A stretch of 64,000 bases of DNA from Rhodocollybia butyracea. Its lineage: Eukaryota; Basidiomycota; Agaricomycetes; Agaricales; Omphalotaceae. The notes under the pieces were generated by a model, which worked only from the letters and a program-made list of their open reading frames with translations, was not told the DNA's origin and did not search any database. The translations under genes and the position numbers were made by a program. Location of the stretch: positions 1 through 64,000 of the forward strand of contig JADNRY010000252.1 in assembly GCA_015501585.1 (NCBI GenBank), written 5' to 3'. Below, one piece after another: positions 1 through 9,810 of this stretch (positions are counted from its first letter, which is position 1; each line of letters begins with the position of its first letter).

Positions 1-57
1 CTGTTTCTACAGGTTAATCACCGGTTTTGATCAGTTATGCAAATTCTTCAATTTCAA

Positions 58-180
58 AGAACCGCAAACCGCACCATATGCAAACCGCTGCAGCGGTGCA
101 GCTGTTATTCACCCTCACCGCGGTTCAGTGCAGTGCGGTTCTTGGTTATCCAACGGTTTGTGCACCGCACTTTAAAACCC
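58..180. repeat. GCGGTT/AACCGC motif island
   Basis: This is a short island of AACCGC and GCGGTT motifs in both orientations. It includes a perfect 14-bp palindrome at 84-97 (ACCGCTGCAGCGGT). AGAACCGCA at 58-66 pairs with TGCGGTTCT at 135-143. It resembles the motif islands further on, but the repeated word differs. Confidence 0.5.
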
Positions 181-404
181 TACCTAGCATGTAGCAAGCT
201 ACAAGTGGCTATATGCACTGTGGTACACTATACAATCATGATGAATATAGTCCCTCTTTAAATTCTGTAACTTGTATCAGTCAAGGACCACTATTCTCTA
301 CCCACATCATGCTCTGTTCTACACTTACTGAGTGCCTCACAGTTATACCTTACATATAGTAACCATTTCATTAGTATTGTAAGTACTAAATACCTGTGTT
401 CATT

Positions 405-660
405 GGATCCGCAAGTACCTGCAAGTACCTGTGTTAAAATACCTGCGGATCCCGGTATCCGTTTCCCACGCATCCGTACGGGTCACAGGCAGCCCCTTGA
501 GGCCCACAGGTACCCATGCAACGGGTCCGGGTATACCTGTATCCGGACTCGTGGACATCTCTACCTTGGCATTACCGGATTGGTAGTACCAAGGTCGGTA
601 ATACCAGGGCCCAGGTGCCAGGGGTCCTGGTCTGGTTACCACCTCGGTACTACCAGATTG
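405..660. repeat. GGTACC-type motif island
   Basis: The island is dense in variants of AAGTACCTG, CGGTATCCG, GGTAGTACC and GGTAATACC, many in inverted pairs. Its right part overlaps the longer inverted repeat at 590-815. No coding potential is evident. Confidence 0.5.
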
Positions 661-815
661 AAATTTTCAAATCTTTTTTCTGGAGCCCAGAGCCATCCCC
701 TTCAACCCCTACCAGTCATCCCTTGCACTAGACTATGCATTGAGCATTGTTTGCCTGCTAAATAGGCTCACAGCCTGATCATTATCTGACTGCTACATGA
801 TGATTCCTGCTGCCA
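590..815 (+). repeat. Left copy of ~200-bp inverted repeat
   Basis: This segment reappears in reverse complement at about 8561-8757, with scattered mismatches and small indels. Matching landmarks include ATGATTCCTGCTGCC at the inner end and CCAGGGCCCAGGTGCCAGG at the outer end. The two copies bracket the Copia element and about 1.5 kb of further DNA. They could be the ends of an older DNA element that was the target of the Copia insertion, or two unrelated insertions of one short repeat. Confidence 0.55.
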
Positions 816-959
816 GATTGAATTTTGTGATGCACTAGCAGACGGGTGTATAAACAGTAGGGTGTTATCATAGTCGACGTTGGCAAGTATTTGGTGTAAT
901 TTGGTGTACTTAATTGTGAGGTCTAGCTTCCAAAGGGATGTAAAATCAGGTAATAAGGT

Positions 960-1345
960 CAAATAAGGTAATTTGTTCAATAAGGTCCTTTAAGTACCTT
1001 AAAGGTAGGTTAAGGTAGGTTAAGGTAGTTTCAATACATAAGGTAGCTAAGGATGGACACAAGTCCCGGTTCCGGTAACCGGTGACCTGCAGCCCCGGTA
1101 ACCGGCGCAAAAAATGTGCGACCTGTGACTGGGTGCACACCCGTGGGAACCGGTACCGGAACCGGCCAGTCCCGGTTTTATGCAGGTAAACCGGCCGGTA
1201 CCTGTGATATATGCAGGTAAACAGGCTGTTTACCTGCATAAAACCTGAACAAGGTTGACCTGTGACCGGGTGCACACCTGTGGGAACCAGCCGGTCGCAG
1301 GTGCGCCGGTATTCCCACGGGTTAAACCCGCCGGTACCGGAGTTT
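960..1345. repeat. CCGGTAACCGG-type motif island
   Basis: The island begins with tandem TTAAGGTAGG repeats (about 1000-1030). It continues with dense CCGGTAACCGG, CCGGTACC and GGTAAAC motifs in both orientations, then TTAAGGTAGC-like words again near 1365-1390. It ends just before the Copia target site at 1410. Confidence 0.5.
1210..1240. repeat. Perfect 31-bp palindrome
   Basis: Fifteen-base arms (TATGCAGGTAAACAG and its exact reverse complement) surround a single central base. It lies inside the motif island and would form a near-loopless cruciform. Confidence 0.85.
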
Positions 1346-1414
1346 AACCGGGACTCGTGTCCATCTTTAAAGGTAGCTGTAAGGTAGCGGAGTTTAAATA
1401 AGGTAAGGTAAATT

Positions 1415-1468
1415 TATTAGAGGTTGATCGATAAGGCAGACAGTGTACTCTACACTGTTAGTAGGCTC
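1415..1468 (-). repeat. Truncated terminal LTR of Copia tandem
   Basis: These 54 bp match the start (plus-strand view) of the LTRs at 1673 and 6913 with one substitution. The match breaks inside the word AGGCTC, and the following bases are gag sequence identical to that from 6709 onward. This marks an internal deletion junction at 1468/1469. Confidence 0.85.
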
Positions 1469-1660
1469 CTGTAAGCTGTTGTAACAATCTTGGTATTTTG
1501 TTGGAATCCAAAGATGTGGTCTTAGGGCACAAGGAAGCTCTGGGTTGTTGGCGGCAACTGGCTTAGTTGTGGCTGAAGCTCGTGTGGATGGTTTCGATGA
1601 GCTGGGTTGTTGTGACATCAACAATGGTGTCTGGGATGGTGGCGTCAATGGTTAGGCTCG
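1469..1660 (-). pseudogene. 5' fragment of Copia gag
   Basis: This is a near-identical second copy of the first ~60 codons of the gag gene at 6709-6888, with the same Ser/Pro-rich start. It runs straight into the truncated LTR, so it encodes no complete Gag. It is the remnant of the second unit of the tandem array. Confidence 0.85.
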
Positions 1661-1672
1661 GGGCCCATAACC
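1661..1672 (-). other. Copia primer-binding site (second copy)
   Basis: Read on the minus strand this is GGTTATGGGCCC, directly after the LTR end at 1673. The word is complementary to the anticodon stem-loop of eukaryotic initiator tRNA-Met, as in Drosophila copia, where a half-tRNA primes reverse transcription. Confidence 0.75.
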
Positions 1673-2063
1673 TATTAGAGGTTGATTGATAAGGCAGACA
1701 GTGTACTCTACACTGTTAGTAGGCTCTGGTCACACAGACACAGAGGAGACGAAGGTCCAGACACAGACACAAACAGAGAAAACACAACTTGATATTCCAC
1801 AAGTACATACAGGCTTAAATACGAGTCCAGCGAGTTAATAATAAGTACAACGCGTGAAGCGTTCACAGACGGAGTGAGAGTAATAAGACGAGAGTGGAAT
1901 GGAGCACAAGGTAAGTAAGTAGAAATAGACGAGAGCACGATAATAGGGCAATGGCGAGTGGGCAGGATAAAGATAGTACAACTAGTTCACATACCAGTAG
2001 TTACAGCGAGAGAGAACGTTCCATAGTAAGTATAATGAAGTTGATGGATGACGAAGTCCAACA
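1673..2063 (-). repeat. Copia LTR (391 bp)
   Basis: On the minus strand the LTR starts TGTTGG and ends CTAATA, immediately before the primer site. It is nearly identical to the 422-bp LTR at 6913-7334. The main difference is 31 bp missing near 2025-2035. The missing block is bounded by the word GTTCCATAG in the longer copy, consistent with a slippage or microhomology deletion. Confidence 0.88.
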
Positions 2064-2070
2064 CTCCTCC

Positions 2071-3918
2071 TCAAACCTTTGCAAGTCCCATAGACGATGC
2101 GAAGTGTTTGGCTTTTGCTGAAGTCAAAGCCTTGGTGAAAATGTCTGCCGTCATGTCCTCGGTTGGACAGTAAGTAAGTCGAATGTTACCTTCTTCAATA
2201 GCATACCGAATGAAATGATACCGTATGTCGATGTGTTTGGTCCGTGCATGAAACCTGTCATCTTTCGCTAAAGCAATGGCTGATTGGTTGTCCGAGTGAA
2301 GTGTGATAGGTCCGGCGATTGGAGTGAACAACTCGGAGATGAGGTTTCGAAGCCAAATTGCTTCCTTGGCTGCATGCGTGAGAGCAACGTACTCTGCTTC
2401 TGTAGTGGATAGAGAGATGGTGTCCTGTCGCTTTGATGACCATGATACTGCTCCGCCATTAAGCATAAAAACGTATCCTGATATGGCATGTCTGTCCTCT
2501 TGGGACATTCCATCGGCGTCCGTAAATCCCTCGACAGGATGTTTCTGCACTCCTCCTGAAGTTAGCCAATAATCCCGGGTATATTTCAGATAAGCGTATA
2601 CACGCCTAAGTCCGTTCCAATGAGCGATGCCTGGATTCTGTGAGAATCGGGCAAGAATGGCAACCGTATAGGTGATGTCGGGTCGTGTGGCAATGGAAAG
2701 ATATTGGAGAGCACCAAGTGCTTCTCGGTAAGGCTTATCCCGCATGGCGGCGATATCCTCCACGGTCTGTGGCATCTGGTCTTTGGTGAGATGAATATGG
2801 GGGTCGAAAGGAATGGAGAGTGGCTTTATGTTGGAAAATCCGTAGCGGCTAAGAATAGCATCAATGTATGATCGCTGTGATAAACGGATAGATCTGCTGT
2901 GAAGTGATCTCTGAATCTCGATTCCAAGTAGCCAATGAATTTCGCCCTGATCTGTGACCTCGATAATCGCGCTGATAGATTTCTTCAGCTGTGCCATAAT
3001 TTCCAGAGTTTTGGTAACCAATGTCATATCATCCACATGGATGAAAATGATTGTGAACGGGTTGGTGCGATAGAATACGGCATGATCAAAATCTGACCGT
3101 TTGAAGCCTAGCTTCGTCATGATTTCTCTGAATCGCAAATACCATCTTTGACCTGCTTGTTTAAGTCCGTACAAGGCAAGTTTGAGTCGAAGTACTTGTC
3201 CGGGTTTTACACCTAGATTAATGCCGGTTGGTGCCTTCATGTAGATCTTTTCGCTGTCATCAAGTTTGCCATAGAGATATGCCGATTTGACATCCATCTG
3301 ATGAATGATCCAGCTGTGTTCAGCTGCGATGCTGAGAATAGTTCTGGCTGATGCGAGTTTGGCAACTGATGCGAAAGTTTCATCTGGAAAATAATCAACA
3401 TCTGGGATTTGATTAAATCCTCGCACCACAAGTCTGGCTCTGTGACTAGTAAGCCGTCCTTGTTCATCTTTCTTGGTCCGATAAACCCATTTGGATGTGA
3501 GAATGTTTGCATCCGATGGTGCCGTGACTATATCGTAAGTTTCACGCTGGTTGAGTCTGGATATCTCCTCGTTCATGGCTTCTTGCCATTTTGGCCAGTC
3601 AGGTCGGCGCATAGCTTCTGCAACTGATAAAGGATCTGATTCGATTTCAGATGTGACTTGTGCAAGTGATGCTGTAAGGTATCGGAGTTCTGTGTTACCC
3701 TCTGCTGATCCTTCAATGATATCCCTGATTTTCTGAGTGGGTCGCCTGACACGTTTTCCGGTAAGTTGTTCCGGCGGGATGGGCTCTGCAATTTCGTCAG
3801 GTACAGGAATAATAGGCTGTTCCGACTCAGTGACTGATGTTTCCAAATTTTCCAAATTTCCATCCTCCTCCTCAATGAGTTGGATCTGCCTGTTGGAAAT
3901 TGTTACGTTCCGTGGTAA
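2071..3918 (-). CDS. Copia reverse transcriptase-RNase H
   Basis: The open frame 2071-3855 (about 594 codons) carries the Copia RT and RNase H, the enzymes that copy element RNA into DNA. The frame stays open upstream to about 3918, where a Copia-typical RNVTISN segment links it to the integrase tail. Visible motifs are the RT start near SKWVYRTKKDEQGRL, the catalytic pair in FIHVDDMTLV, and RNase H acidic residues in FTDADG, STTEAEY and LHSDNQSA. The end TKHIDIRYHFIR is typical of Ty1/Copia. A +1 shift at about 3905-3918 separates it from the integrase frame. It abuts the LTR at 2063 with a few bases between. No other disabling change is seen in the core. Confidence 0.9.
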   Translation of the reverse strand, partial: LPRNVTISNRQIQLIEEEDGNLENLETSVTESEQPIIPVPDEIAEPIPPEQLTGKRVRRPTQKIRDIIEGSAEGNTELRYLTASLAQVTSEIESDPLSVAEAMRRPDWPKWQEAMNEEISRLNQRETYDIVTAPSDANILTSKWVYRTKKDEQGRLTSHRARLVVRGFNQIPDVDYFPDETFASVAKLASARTILSIAAEHSWIIHQMDVKSAYLYGKLDDSEKIYMKAPTGINLGVKPGQVLRLKLALYGLKQAGQRWYLRFREIMTKLGFKRSDFDHAVFYRTNPFTIIFIHVDDMTLVTKTLEIMAQLKKSISAIIEVTDQGEIHWLLGIEIQRSLHSRSIRLSQRSYIDAILSRYGFSNIKPLSIPFDPHIHLTKDQMPQTVEDIAAMRDKPYREALGALQYLSIATRPDITYTVAILARFSQNPGIAHWNGLRRVYAYLKYTRDYWLTSGGVQKHPVEGFTDADGMSQEDRHAISGYVFMLNGGAVSWSSKRQDTISLSTTEAEYVALTHAAKEAIWLRNLISELFTPIAGPITLHSDNQSAIALAKDDRFHARTKHIDIRYHFIRYAIEEGNIRLTYCPTEDMTADIFTKALTSAKAKHFASSMGLAKV

Positions 3919-5657
3919 CTGTTCGTCGCTGTGGCCAATAGATAAAATATCCGTTAGATTCCGTGTCTATACCTATCCATCTTCCTTCTTGTGCCTGTGG
4001 TTCGAATTTTCCTGGCTCTTTCTCCTTCTTTACATACACTATGCTCCCGAATATTTGAAAGTTAGAAATGTCAGGTTTTTGATTGAACCGTTTTTCGTAT
4101 GGTGTCGCCATATTTATTCCCTTCTTTGGTGTCCTGTTCCAAATATAAACCACGTACTTCATCATAAATCCCCATAGCCATTTAGGGAGTCCTGATGAAA
4201 TGATTAGACTTCGTACTGCATTCAGTAGAGTCCGATGAGTGCGTTCCGCTATGCCGTTATGTTCCGGAGTGTCATGCACCGTTAATCTCCGCTGGGTGCC
4301 AAGTCGTTCCAGGTACTGATTAAATTCTCGGCTAAGAAATTCTCCCCCTCGATCAGAGTGAAGAATTTTAACAGTGATGCCATATTGAGTCTGGAGATTG
4401 GTTTGAATAATGACGTACTGGGTGAATGCTTCATCCTTGCTTTTCAGCAATGGTTCCTCTAACCATAGAGTCGCCTCGTCGACTATGGTGAGGGCATAAG
4501 TGCAACGGTTGATAGTCTGAACTGATGCGGGTCCCCAGACGTCCATGTGAAAAACATCTCCGTAATTCTCCGCTCGTGGAGAAGACCGTAATTTGGCAAT
4601 CGGAAATCTTGCTGCCTTAGCTAGCAAGCATGTACGGCATTCCGGCTCGTCCATGTGAGATTTATCCAATCTCATCCCATTGATCTGGTTGTGTGCGAAT
4701 AAGTGCTTAATATAAGCATAGTTCTGATGGCCTAAGATGCAGTGGGCGTCATAGAGTGATACCAGTCGATCTTTGGCAACATAAGCATATTCCTCCATGG
4801 GAATCTGGTAGAGTCCATGGATCTTTGGAATACGTGCAACGATCCTGTTGTTGGGGTCAGTCATGGTGAGTAAACCATTCCCAATGTGGATATTGTATCC
4901 ATCATCATCGAGTTTTCCCAAGGAAATAAGAGTGTTGGGAATGTTGGGGCATAGGAGGGCATTATGGAGTGGGACGGTTCGAGTATTGCCGTGGTTATCA
5001 ATTGGAAAATCCAAATGAAGCGTACCTGCCATGCTAGAATTAAAAGTTCCGGCATTGGCTGCTTGAATGACTTTAGTCGGAATAGACTTTAGATCTTGGA
5101 GGCTGTCCTCCATAGGAGTCATGTGGCTCGAGCATCCGGAATCAAATAGTATAGCCCCTCGGCTATGTGCTCCCATCATTGCTGTTTCGTGTTCATCAGC
5201 AATATCATTGAAATCAAATGTGAGATATGTTTCTGCTGTATTTGGGGACATCTGGAAAGATGCTGTCGAGTTTCCAAGCTCGGTGTAGGATTTGGCGGGA
5301 GGAAAGACGAAGCTGGTGTCCGATGACAACTCAATGGCTGCCCAAGATGATTCTGGGACTTCTTCAATCTGTGATGAAGATGCGGTTTCCTTCCCCTTTG
5401 GCCTAGATCTCCAATTTCCATCTGATTTCTTCCCCTCTTTCGGCTCGTGAATTTCCCTACTCTCTTTGGCTTGATTAGCCTGTGGCCGTTTAGGCGATGG
5501 ACATGTGCTCGCAAAATGTCCTTTCCCTCCACAATTAAAACATGCGGAAGTAGACCTGTTAGGTCCGTTTGGTTTCGAGTTTCCTCGGCCCCTAGAAAAT
5601 CCCCTCTGAGAAAATCCTCGACCTCGGAATCCACCTTGACCTCGAGAATTTCCCCAT
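3872..5657 (-). CDS. Copia Gag zinc knuckle, protease and integrase
   Basis: The frame 3872-5329 and its open upstream extension to about 5657 encode three things. First is an RGG-like Gag tail with a CCHC zinc knuckle (CFNCGGKGHFASTC). Next is an aspartic protease with FDSGCSSHM. Last is an integrase with an HHCC zinc finger (HCILGHQ...CRTCLLAK) and a DDE core (MDVWGPAS, LHSDRGGEF, PEHNGIAERTHR). The segment should be continuous with gag upstream and RT downstream. It differs from gag by a -1 shift at a GGGG run (about 5654-5657), where one more G would restore frame. The gag ORF's nominal C-terminus (to 5176) is therefore an out-of-frame read-through. Confidence 0.88.
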
Positions 5658-6858
5658 AGTTAGCCGATTCCTTCTTCCCCTTGTTGTGATGACTAGCACT
5701 ACGTACGTGTCCCTGTGCTTCTGCACGAATGGTGGCAATCAATTCCTGTGTTGCCAGTTTCTTGTCGGTTCGAGATGTGACTACAACAAGTGCGTTTATG
5801 GTGGGTCTGAATTGATTGGGGATAGAGGATATGATGGTGTTGTTGAACATTTCATCGCTAAATTCGATGCCGCGGGTTTCAAGACTGTCTCGGATTTCCA
5901 ACATAGTGTCTAGGTGTTCGTTAACCCTAGATGGTTCATAGCAACGCATGGTGTGAAGCTGTCTCTGCAGATGTGATTCCGTGAGCGCATTTTTGGAGTC
6001 AAAATCAGCGATTAAATTTGTCCACACATCACAAGTGTTGGTATAATTTCTATACCTTCGAAAAATGCCATCCGATAATCTGCCAATTAAAGCATTTAGC
6101 AAATCTGTATCAGATGATTTATCTCCTGTATTTCCGGCTTCTCGTGTGTCTGTTGCTTCATGGGGATTCCATGTGAGGTACTTGCCATAATTTATGGACT
6201 TTGCAGCTAATTCTACTCGACTTTTCCATGTGTCCCAGTTCGATCCATCCGGTTTAAGGGTGGTGACCTTGTCAAATGCTTTCAGTGCTTTGGACATCTC
6301 GTCGTCAGATGAGTAGCTATCTGATTCTTCTTTGTCTGATGATCCTGGATCGCCTCCGTCAGATGGTGGTGAGCTGTGAGGTAAGTCTGATTTTGGGATC
6401 AAAGGAGTATCGTGATCTGATGGTACAGGTGATGGAGCTGGTGGGGGCGGCGGTGGTGGCTGCGGCTTTGGCTGTGTTGGTTGTGATTGAGAGGCCTGTG
6501 ATGCTTGTGATGATGCCCTTGATATTTTCGGGGCTGGCTGCTGTGGAGGTGATGTTGGTGCCGCTGGTTTGGGTACTGCCGCTTTCTCCTGGGATTTTTC
6601 AATTCTGTGTGCTATTCCAGATGTTATTTCTGGTATGTCTTCTGTAGGACTGGGTATGTCGTATCTGTTTGGACAGATTTTCCGGTTACAAAATTCGTAT
6701 TTTCCAGTCTGTAAGCTGTTGTAACAATCTTGGTATTTTGTTGGAATCCAAAGATGTGGTCTTAGGGCACAAGGAAGCTCTGGGTTGTTGGCGGCAACTG
6801 GCTTAGTTGTGGCTGAAGCTCGTGTGGATGGTTTCGATGAGCTGGGTTGTTGTGACAT
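5655..6858 (-). CDS. Copia Gag, N-terminal and capsid part
   Basis: This is the structural polyprotein that forms the retrotransposon particle. I place the start at the first in-frame ATG, 6856-6858; the open frame extends upstream to 6888 without an ATG. The N-terminal third is rich in Pro, Gln and Ser. A Ser/Asp-rich stretch follows, then a capsid region of the UBN2/retrotran-gag type (KPDGSNWDTWKSRVE near residue 215). The true reading frame ends at a one-base shift near 5655, after which the zinc knuckle continues in the neighbouring frame. The ORF read to 5176 is not the real C-terminus. Confidence 0.82.
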
Positions 6859-6900
6859 CAACAATGGTGTCTGGGATGGTGGCGTCAATGGTTAGGCTCG

Positions 6901-6912
6901 GGGCCCATAACC
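6901..6912 (-). other. Copia primer-binding site
   Basis: GGTTATGGGCCC on the minus strand, directly after the 5' LTR. It is complementary to the anticodon arm of initiator tRNA-Met, the half-tRNA priming arrangement known for Drosophila copia. Confidence 0.8.
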
Positions 6913-7334
6913 TATTAGAGGTTGATTGATAAGGCAGACAGTGTACTCTACACTGTTAGTAGGCTCTGGTCACACAGACACAGAGGAGACGAAGGTCCAG
7001 ACACAGACACAAACAGAGAAAACACAACTTGATATTCCACAAGTACATACAGGCTTAAATACGAGTCCAGCGAGTTAATAATAAGTACAACGCGTGAAGC
7101 GTTCACAGACGGAGTGAGAGTAATAAGACGAGAGTGGAATGGAGCACAAGGTAAGTAAGTAGAAATAGACGAGAGCACGATAATAGGGCAATGGCGAGTG
7201 GGCAGGATAAAGATAGTACAACTAGTTCACATACCAGTAGTTACAGCGAGAGAGAACGTTCCATAGATAGTAACGAAGTGAGAAGACTGTTCCATAGTAA
7301 GTATAATGAAGTTGATGGATGACGAAGTCCAACA
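6913..7334 (-). repeat. Copia 5' LTR (422 bp)
   Basis: This is the intact copy of the LTR, TGTTGG at its 5' end and CTAATA at its 3' end on the minus strand. It is followed on the outside by the target duplication AAATT (7335-7339). Its high similarity to the LTR at 1673-2063 implies a fairly recent insertion or tandem formation. Confidence 0.88.
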
Positions 7335-7339
7335 AAATT

Positions 7340-8560
7340 GTCACCACCCTACACAACATATGTGTATGTAAATTAATTTGTATATAGGTAATAGCTTGAA
7401 CATTATTGGAATTTGAAAGTACATGTATAGGCTATCACTACTAGAGTTGTGCAGAAGACACCCAGCCTTTGTTCCCTGTCCAATGTTCACAATGGCATCC
7501 ACTCCTTGATGCAGGTCATGCTATTAGAACCACTGAACCGAGACAGTAATATTATACCCAGGTCTTCCAAGACTGGTAGTACCAAACTCGGCAGTACCAA
7601 GCTCGGTAATACCAAGCTCTTGGCAGTAGCAAAGTTAACATTAGCATGGATTCATGGTCCCAAACCAGATTCATTTATTTACCACTCAAGTTAATAAATA
7701 TTAGTAATTGACGAAACATCCATAACATGTTGGCAGACCGGTATACCAGACCCAGTAGTACCACGACTTCATATTACAGAGCTATTAGAATCCAAAAACA
7801 GTTGTAACAGTTATTTGTTCAGTAATAATACTGTACAGATAACATCCACGAAGCCCTACATACACCATGCCTATTTATTTAACTTCAGCTTGACTGAAGT
7901 AGGCATGTAACATTCATAGACCAAAGTGAAATTTCTTCTTCCATGGTTTGGTAACAATGAGACTTTGGTTTTAATTAGTTAACTTTGAATAAAAGGTATC
8001 CTTCCCAGCTCAAGTTCCAACTATCAGGGGAGATCTACTTCAAAGGACAATAAGAGGGGTCGTAGAAAGAGCATACAGCACTGTCTTTCTAGCCACCCAT
8101 CTTGCAATATTTATCATGTATTGTTATTGAAACATTTAAAACCTGTAAATAAATGTACTGTATGTACACAGTTATAGTGTTGTAGTGAATTAAAGAAGGC
8201 GTCAAATAAGCTCAACGTTCACTCCGGTCTAATAGCAAGAAGCCCTAGCAAACGCGCAGGGGAAAATCATATTGTAAGCTACCTTAAATAGACTACAGCT
8301 ACGGAGAAATATACGGCGTAATATACATAAAACATAAAGTAAAAAACAAGGATAAATAGATAAATATCCCGCACGGTGTGCACTCTGGGGGAAACCAAAC
8401 AAACAACCAACACCACAGGAGAAACTTCGGCAAGCAAATCAATTGCTCAGCTGATTCCATCGTCTCCAACACATAGAAGAGAAGGGCAGCTACAGGTTTC
8501 AGGTTATCAATCTGTTGCAGAAAAAATATCCTGGTGGTGGTGGGCTCTGGCTGCAGGCAG
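7340..8560. other. Non-coding stretch right of Copia element
   Basis: I see no gene. A short run of GGTAGTACC/GGTAATACC words at about 7565-7620 and another at 7738-7760 recall the islands left of the element. The remainder is AT-rich unique-looking sequence. Confidence 0.55.
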
Positions 8561-8757
8561 CAGGAATCATGCAACCATCAGTGATCAGGCTGTGAGCCTA
8601 TTTAGTAGGCAAATGATGTGGCATGCCCAATGAATAGTCTAGCTTAAGGGATGACTGGTAGGGGTTGAAGGAGATGGCTCTGGGCCCAGAAAAGAGATTT
8701 GAAAAATTTAATCTGGTAGTACCAGACCCGGACCCCTGGCACCTGGGCCCTGGTATT
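8561..8757 (-). repeat. Right copy of ~200-bp inverted repeat
   Basis: Reverse-complement partner of 590-815. It carries the same order of landmarks, including TGATCAGGCTGTGAGCCTAT, TAGGGGTTGAAGGAGATGGC and GGTAGTACCAGAC. Similarity stops at about 8560 on the inner side. Confidence 0.55.
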
Positions 8758-9800
8758 GAAGTGGAGGTAATTAGACTAAAGATAGCCTAGAAGATAGTCG
8801 GTCGAGGAAAGCTGAATAGATTATGACTCGTATATAAAATATGGATGGAAAACAATCTAGTCAGCGAGAGAGAAACAGAGAGAAACAGACCTTTTAGTCG
8901 CCACGTAGACAACATTATTTGATCCGGTTGGAGGAGGTCAAAGCAGAATATATTGATCTAGTGATCAGATCGACGCGTACACCGCACACGACAACGAGCA
9001 CTAAGAGAAAATCGGAGAACGATGGCTTAAAGCCTCTGAGAGTCTTAAGAGAGAGAGAGATGATGGGGATCAAAGAGATAGATTTTCTGTCGAGCTTCTA
9101 CTTTATAAAGTAAAGAAAAAAGAGCAGATGATGTCATGACAGGACAGGAAGTAAGATAAGTTGTCGAACTATTCCTAATCGCGCATTTGCATGCGCTCTC
9201 TAACCGCGTATTGGGTTACCACTTGACGCGTTCCCGCCCATCGAACAGAGGTGGCAAAGCTCTACGCAGTGATGGACTAGTCCACTGGCGACGGGCTGGT
9301 GACCCAGATACGAGGTAGGAACGAATGGGAAAGGCAATCAGGGCAAGTCAAACGGATCATATGTAAGAGAGGGTGAGAAGTTAAATAGAGTCGGTATTAA
9401 AAAGGGGTATGAATAGAACCCCGAGAAGTATATGTATTGATGAGGGGTCGACCAGACCCTACTACAGTATTACCGACCTTGGTACTACCAATCCGGTAGT
9501 CCCAAGGTTGGTAAATGCCCGGTACTGCCTACCCCAGGGGGTCAATATTTGATGAAAAATTGGCCCTAAGTTGGGACATTGAAACGGGTGACTGAAGTGT
9601 CAGATCAGGTCCAGTATCAGGGTCAGTTGCGCGTATTTTCTAACCGTTTTTAGTGCTAGCCTGTATTCGTTTCTTAAATGAAGAGCCTGTGTGGTTGTCG
9701 TCATTGATATACACCGTAACTGTAAGATACAGCTTGCGGTACGGCCCTATGAGTGCCTGTAACTGTACAGTGTCCTTTAATAATTGAGGGTCCTGGGGCT
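8758..9800. other. Non-coding stretch with motif island
   Basis: No gene recognised. A compact island of ATTACCGACC, GGTACTACC and GGTAGTCCC words lies at about 9465-9540. The rest carries GAGAGAGA low-complexity and no clear coding potential. Confidence 0.5.
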
Positions 9801-9810
9801 TCAATTGGAG

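Larger units (their letters stand above)
1..1409. other. Non-coding, palindrome-rich flank
   Basis: I see no convincing gene here; the short ORFs have no recognisable domains. The stretch holds three islands of short self-complementary motifs, at about 58-180, 405-660 and 960-1345, and one copy of a longer inverted repeat (590-815), each listed separately. The first 16 bases match the end of the Copia LTR plus start of primer site at 17218-17233 (CTGTTTCTACAGGTTA). The window may therefore open at the end of another LTR, but that match is too short to rely on. Confidence 0.6.
1415..7334 (-). mobile_element. Ty1/Copia retrotransposon, tandem partial copy
   Basis: The element lies on the minus strand. 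The 5-bp direct repeat AAATT flanks it exactly (1410-1414 and 7335-7339). From right to left it has a 5' LTR (6913-7334), primer site, gag, protease, integrase, RT and RNase H, then a second LTR (1673-2063). Beyond that LTR lie a second primer site and gag start (1469-1672), then 54 bp of LTR end (1415-1468). The order protease-integrase-RT-RNaseH defines Ty1/Copia. A single target duplication around the whole structure suggests that a tandem LTR-internal-LTR-internal-LTR array formed, and that its second unit then lost everything between early gag and the LTR end. At least two frameshifts break the coding region. Confidence 0.9.

Noticed and set aside
1..16. End of another Copia LTR at the window edge
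   Set aside because: The match of 16 bases to 17218-17233 is suggestive but too short, and the primer site does not continue beyond GGTTA.
5650..5660. Programmed -1 frameshift between Copia gag and pol
   Set aside because: The GGGGAAA region is not a slippery heptamer in the zero frame, and the shift falls before the Gag zinc knuckle. A missing G explains it better.
8299..8633. Membrane-protein-like frame on the minus strand near 8.4 kb and the opposing frame
   Set aside because: Composition reflects AT-rich DNA; the right part is simply the inverted repeat also found at 590-815.
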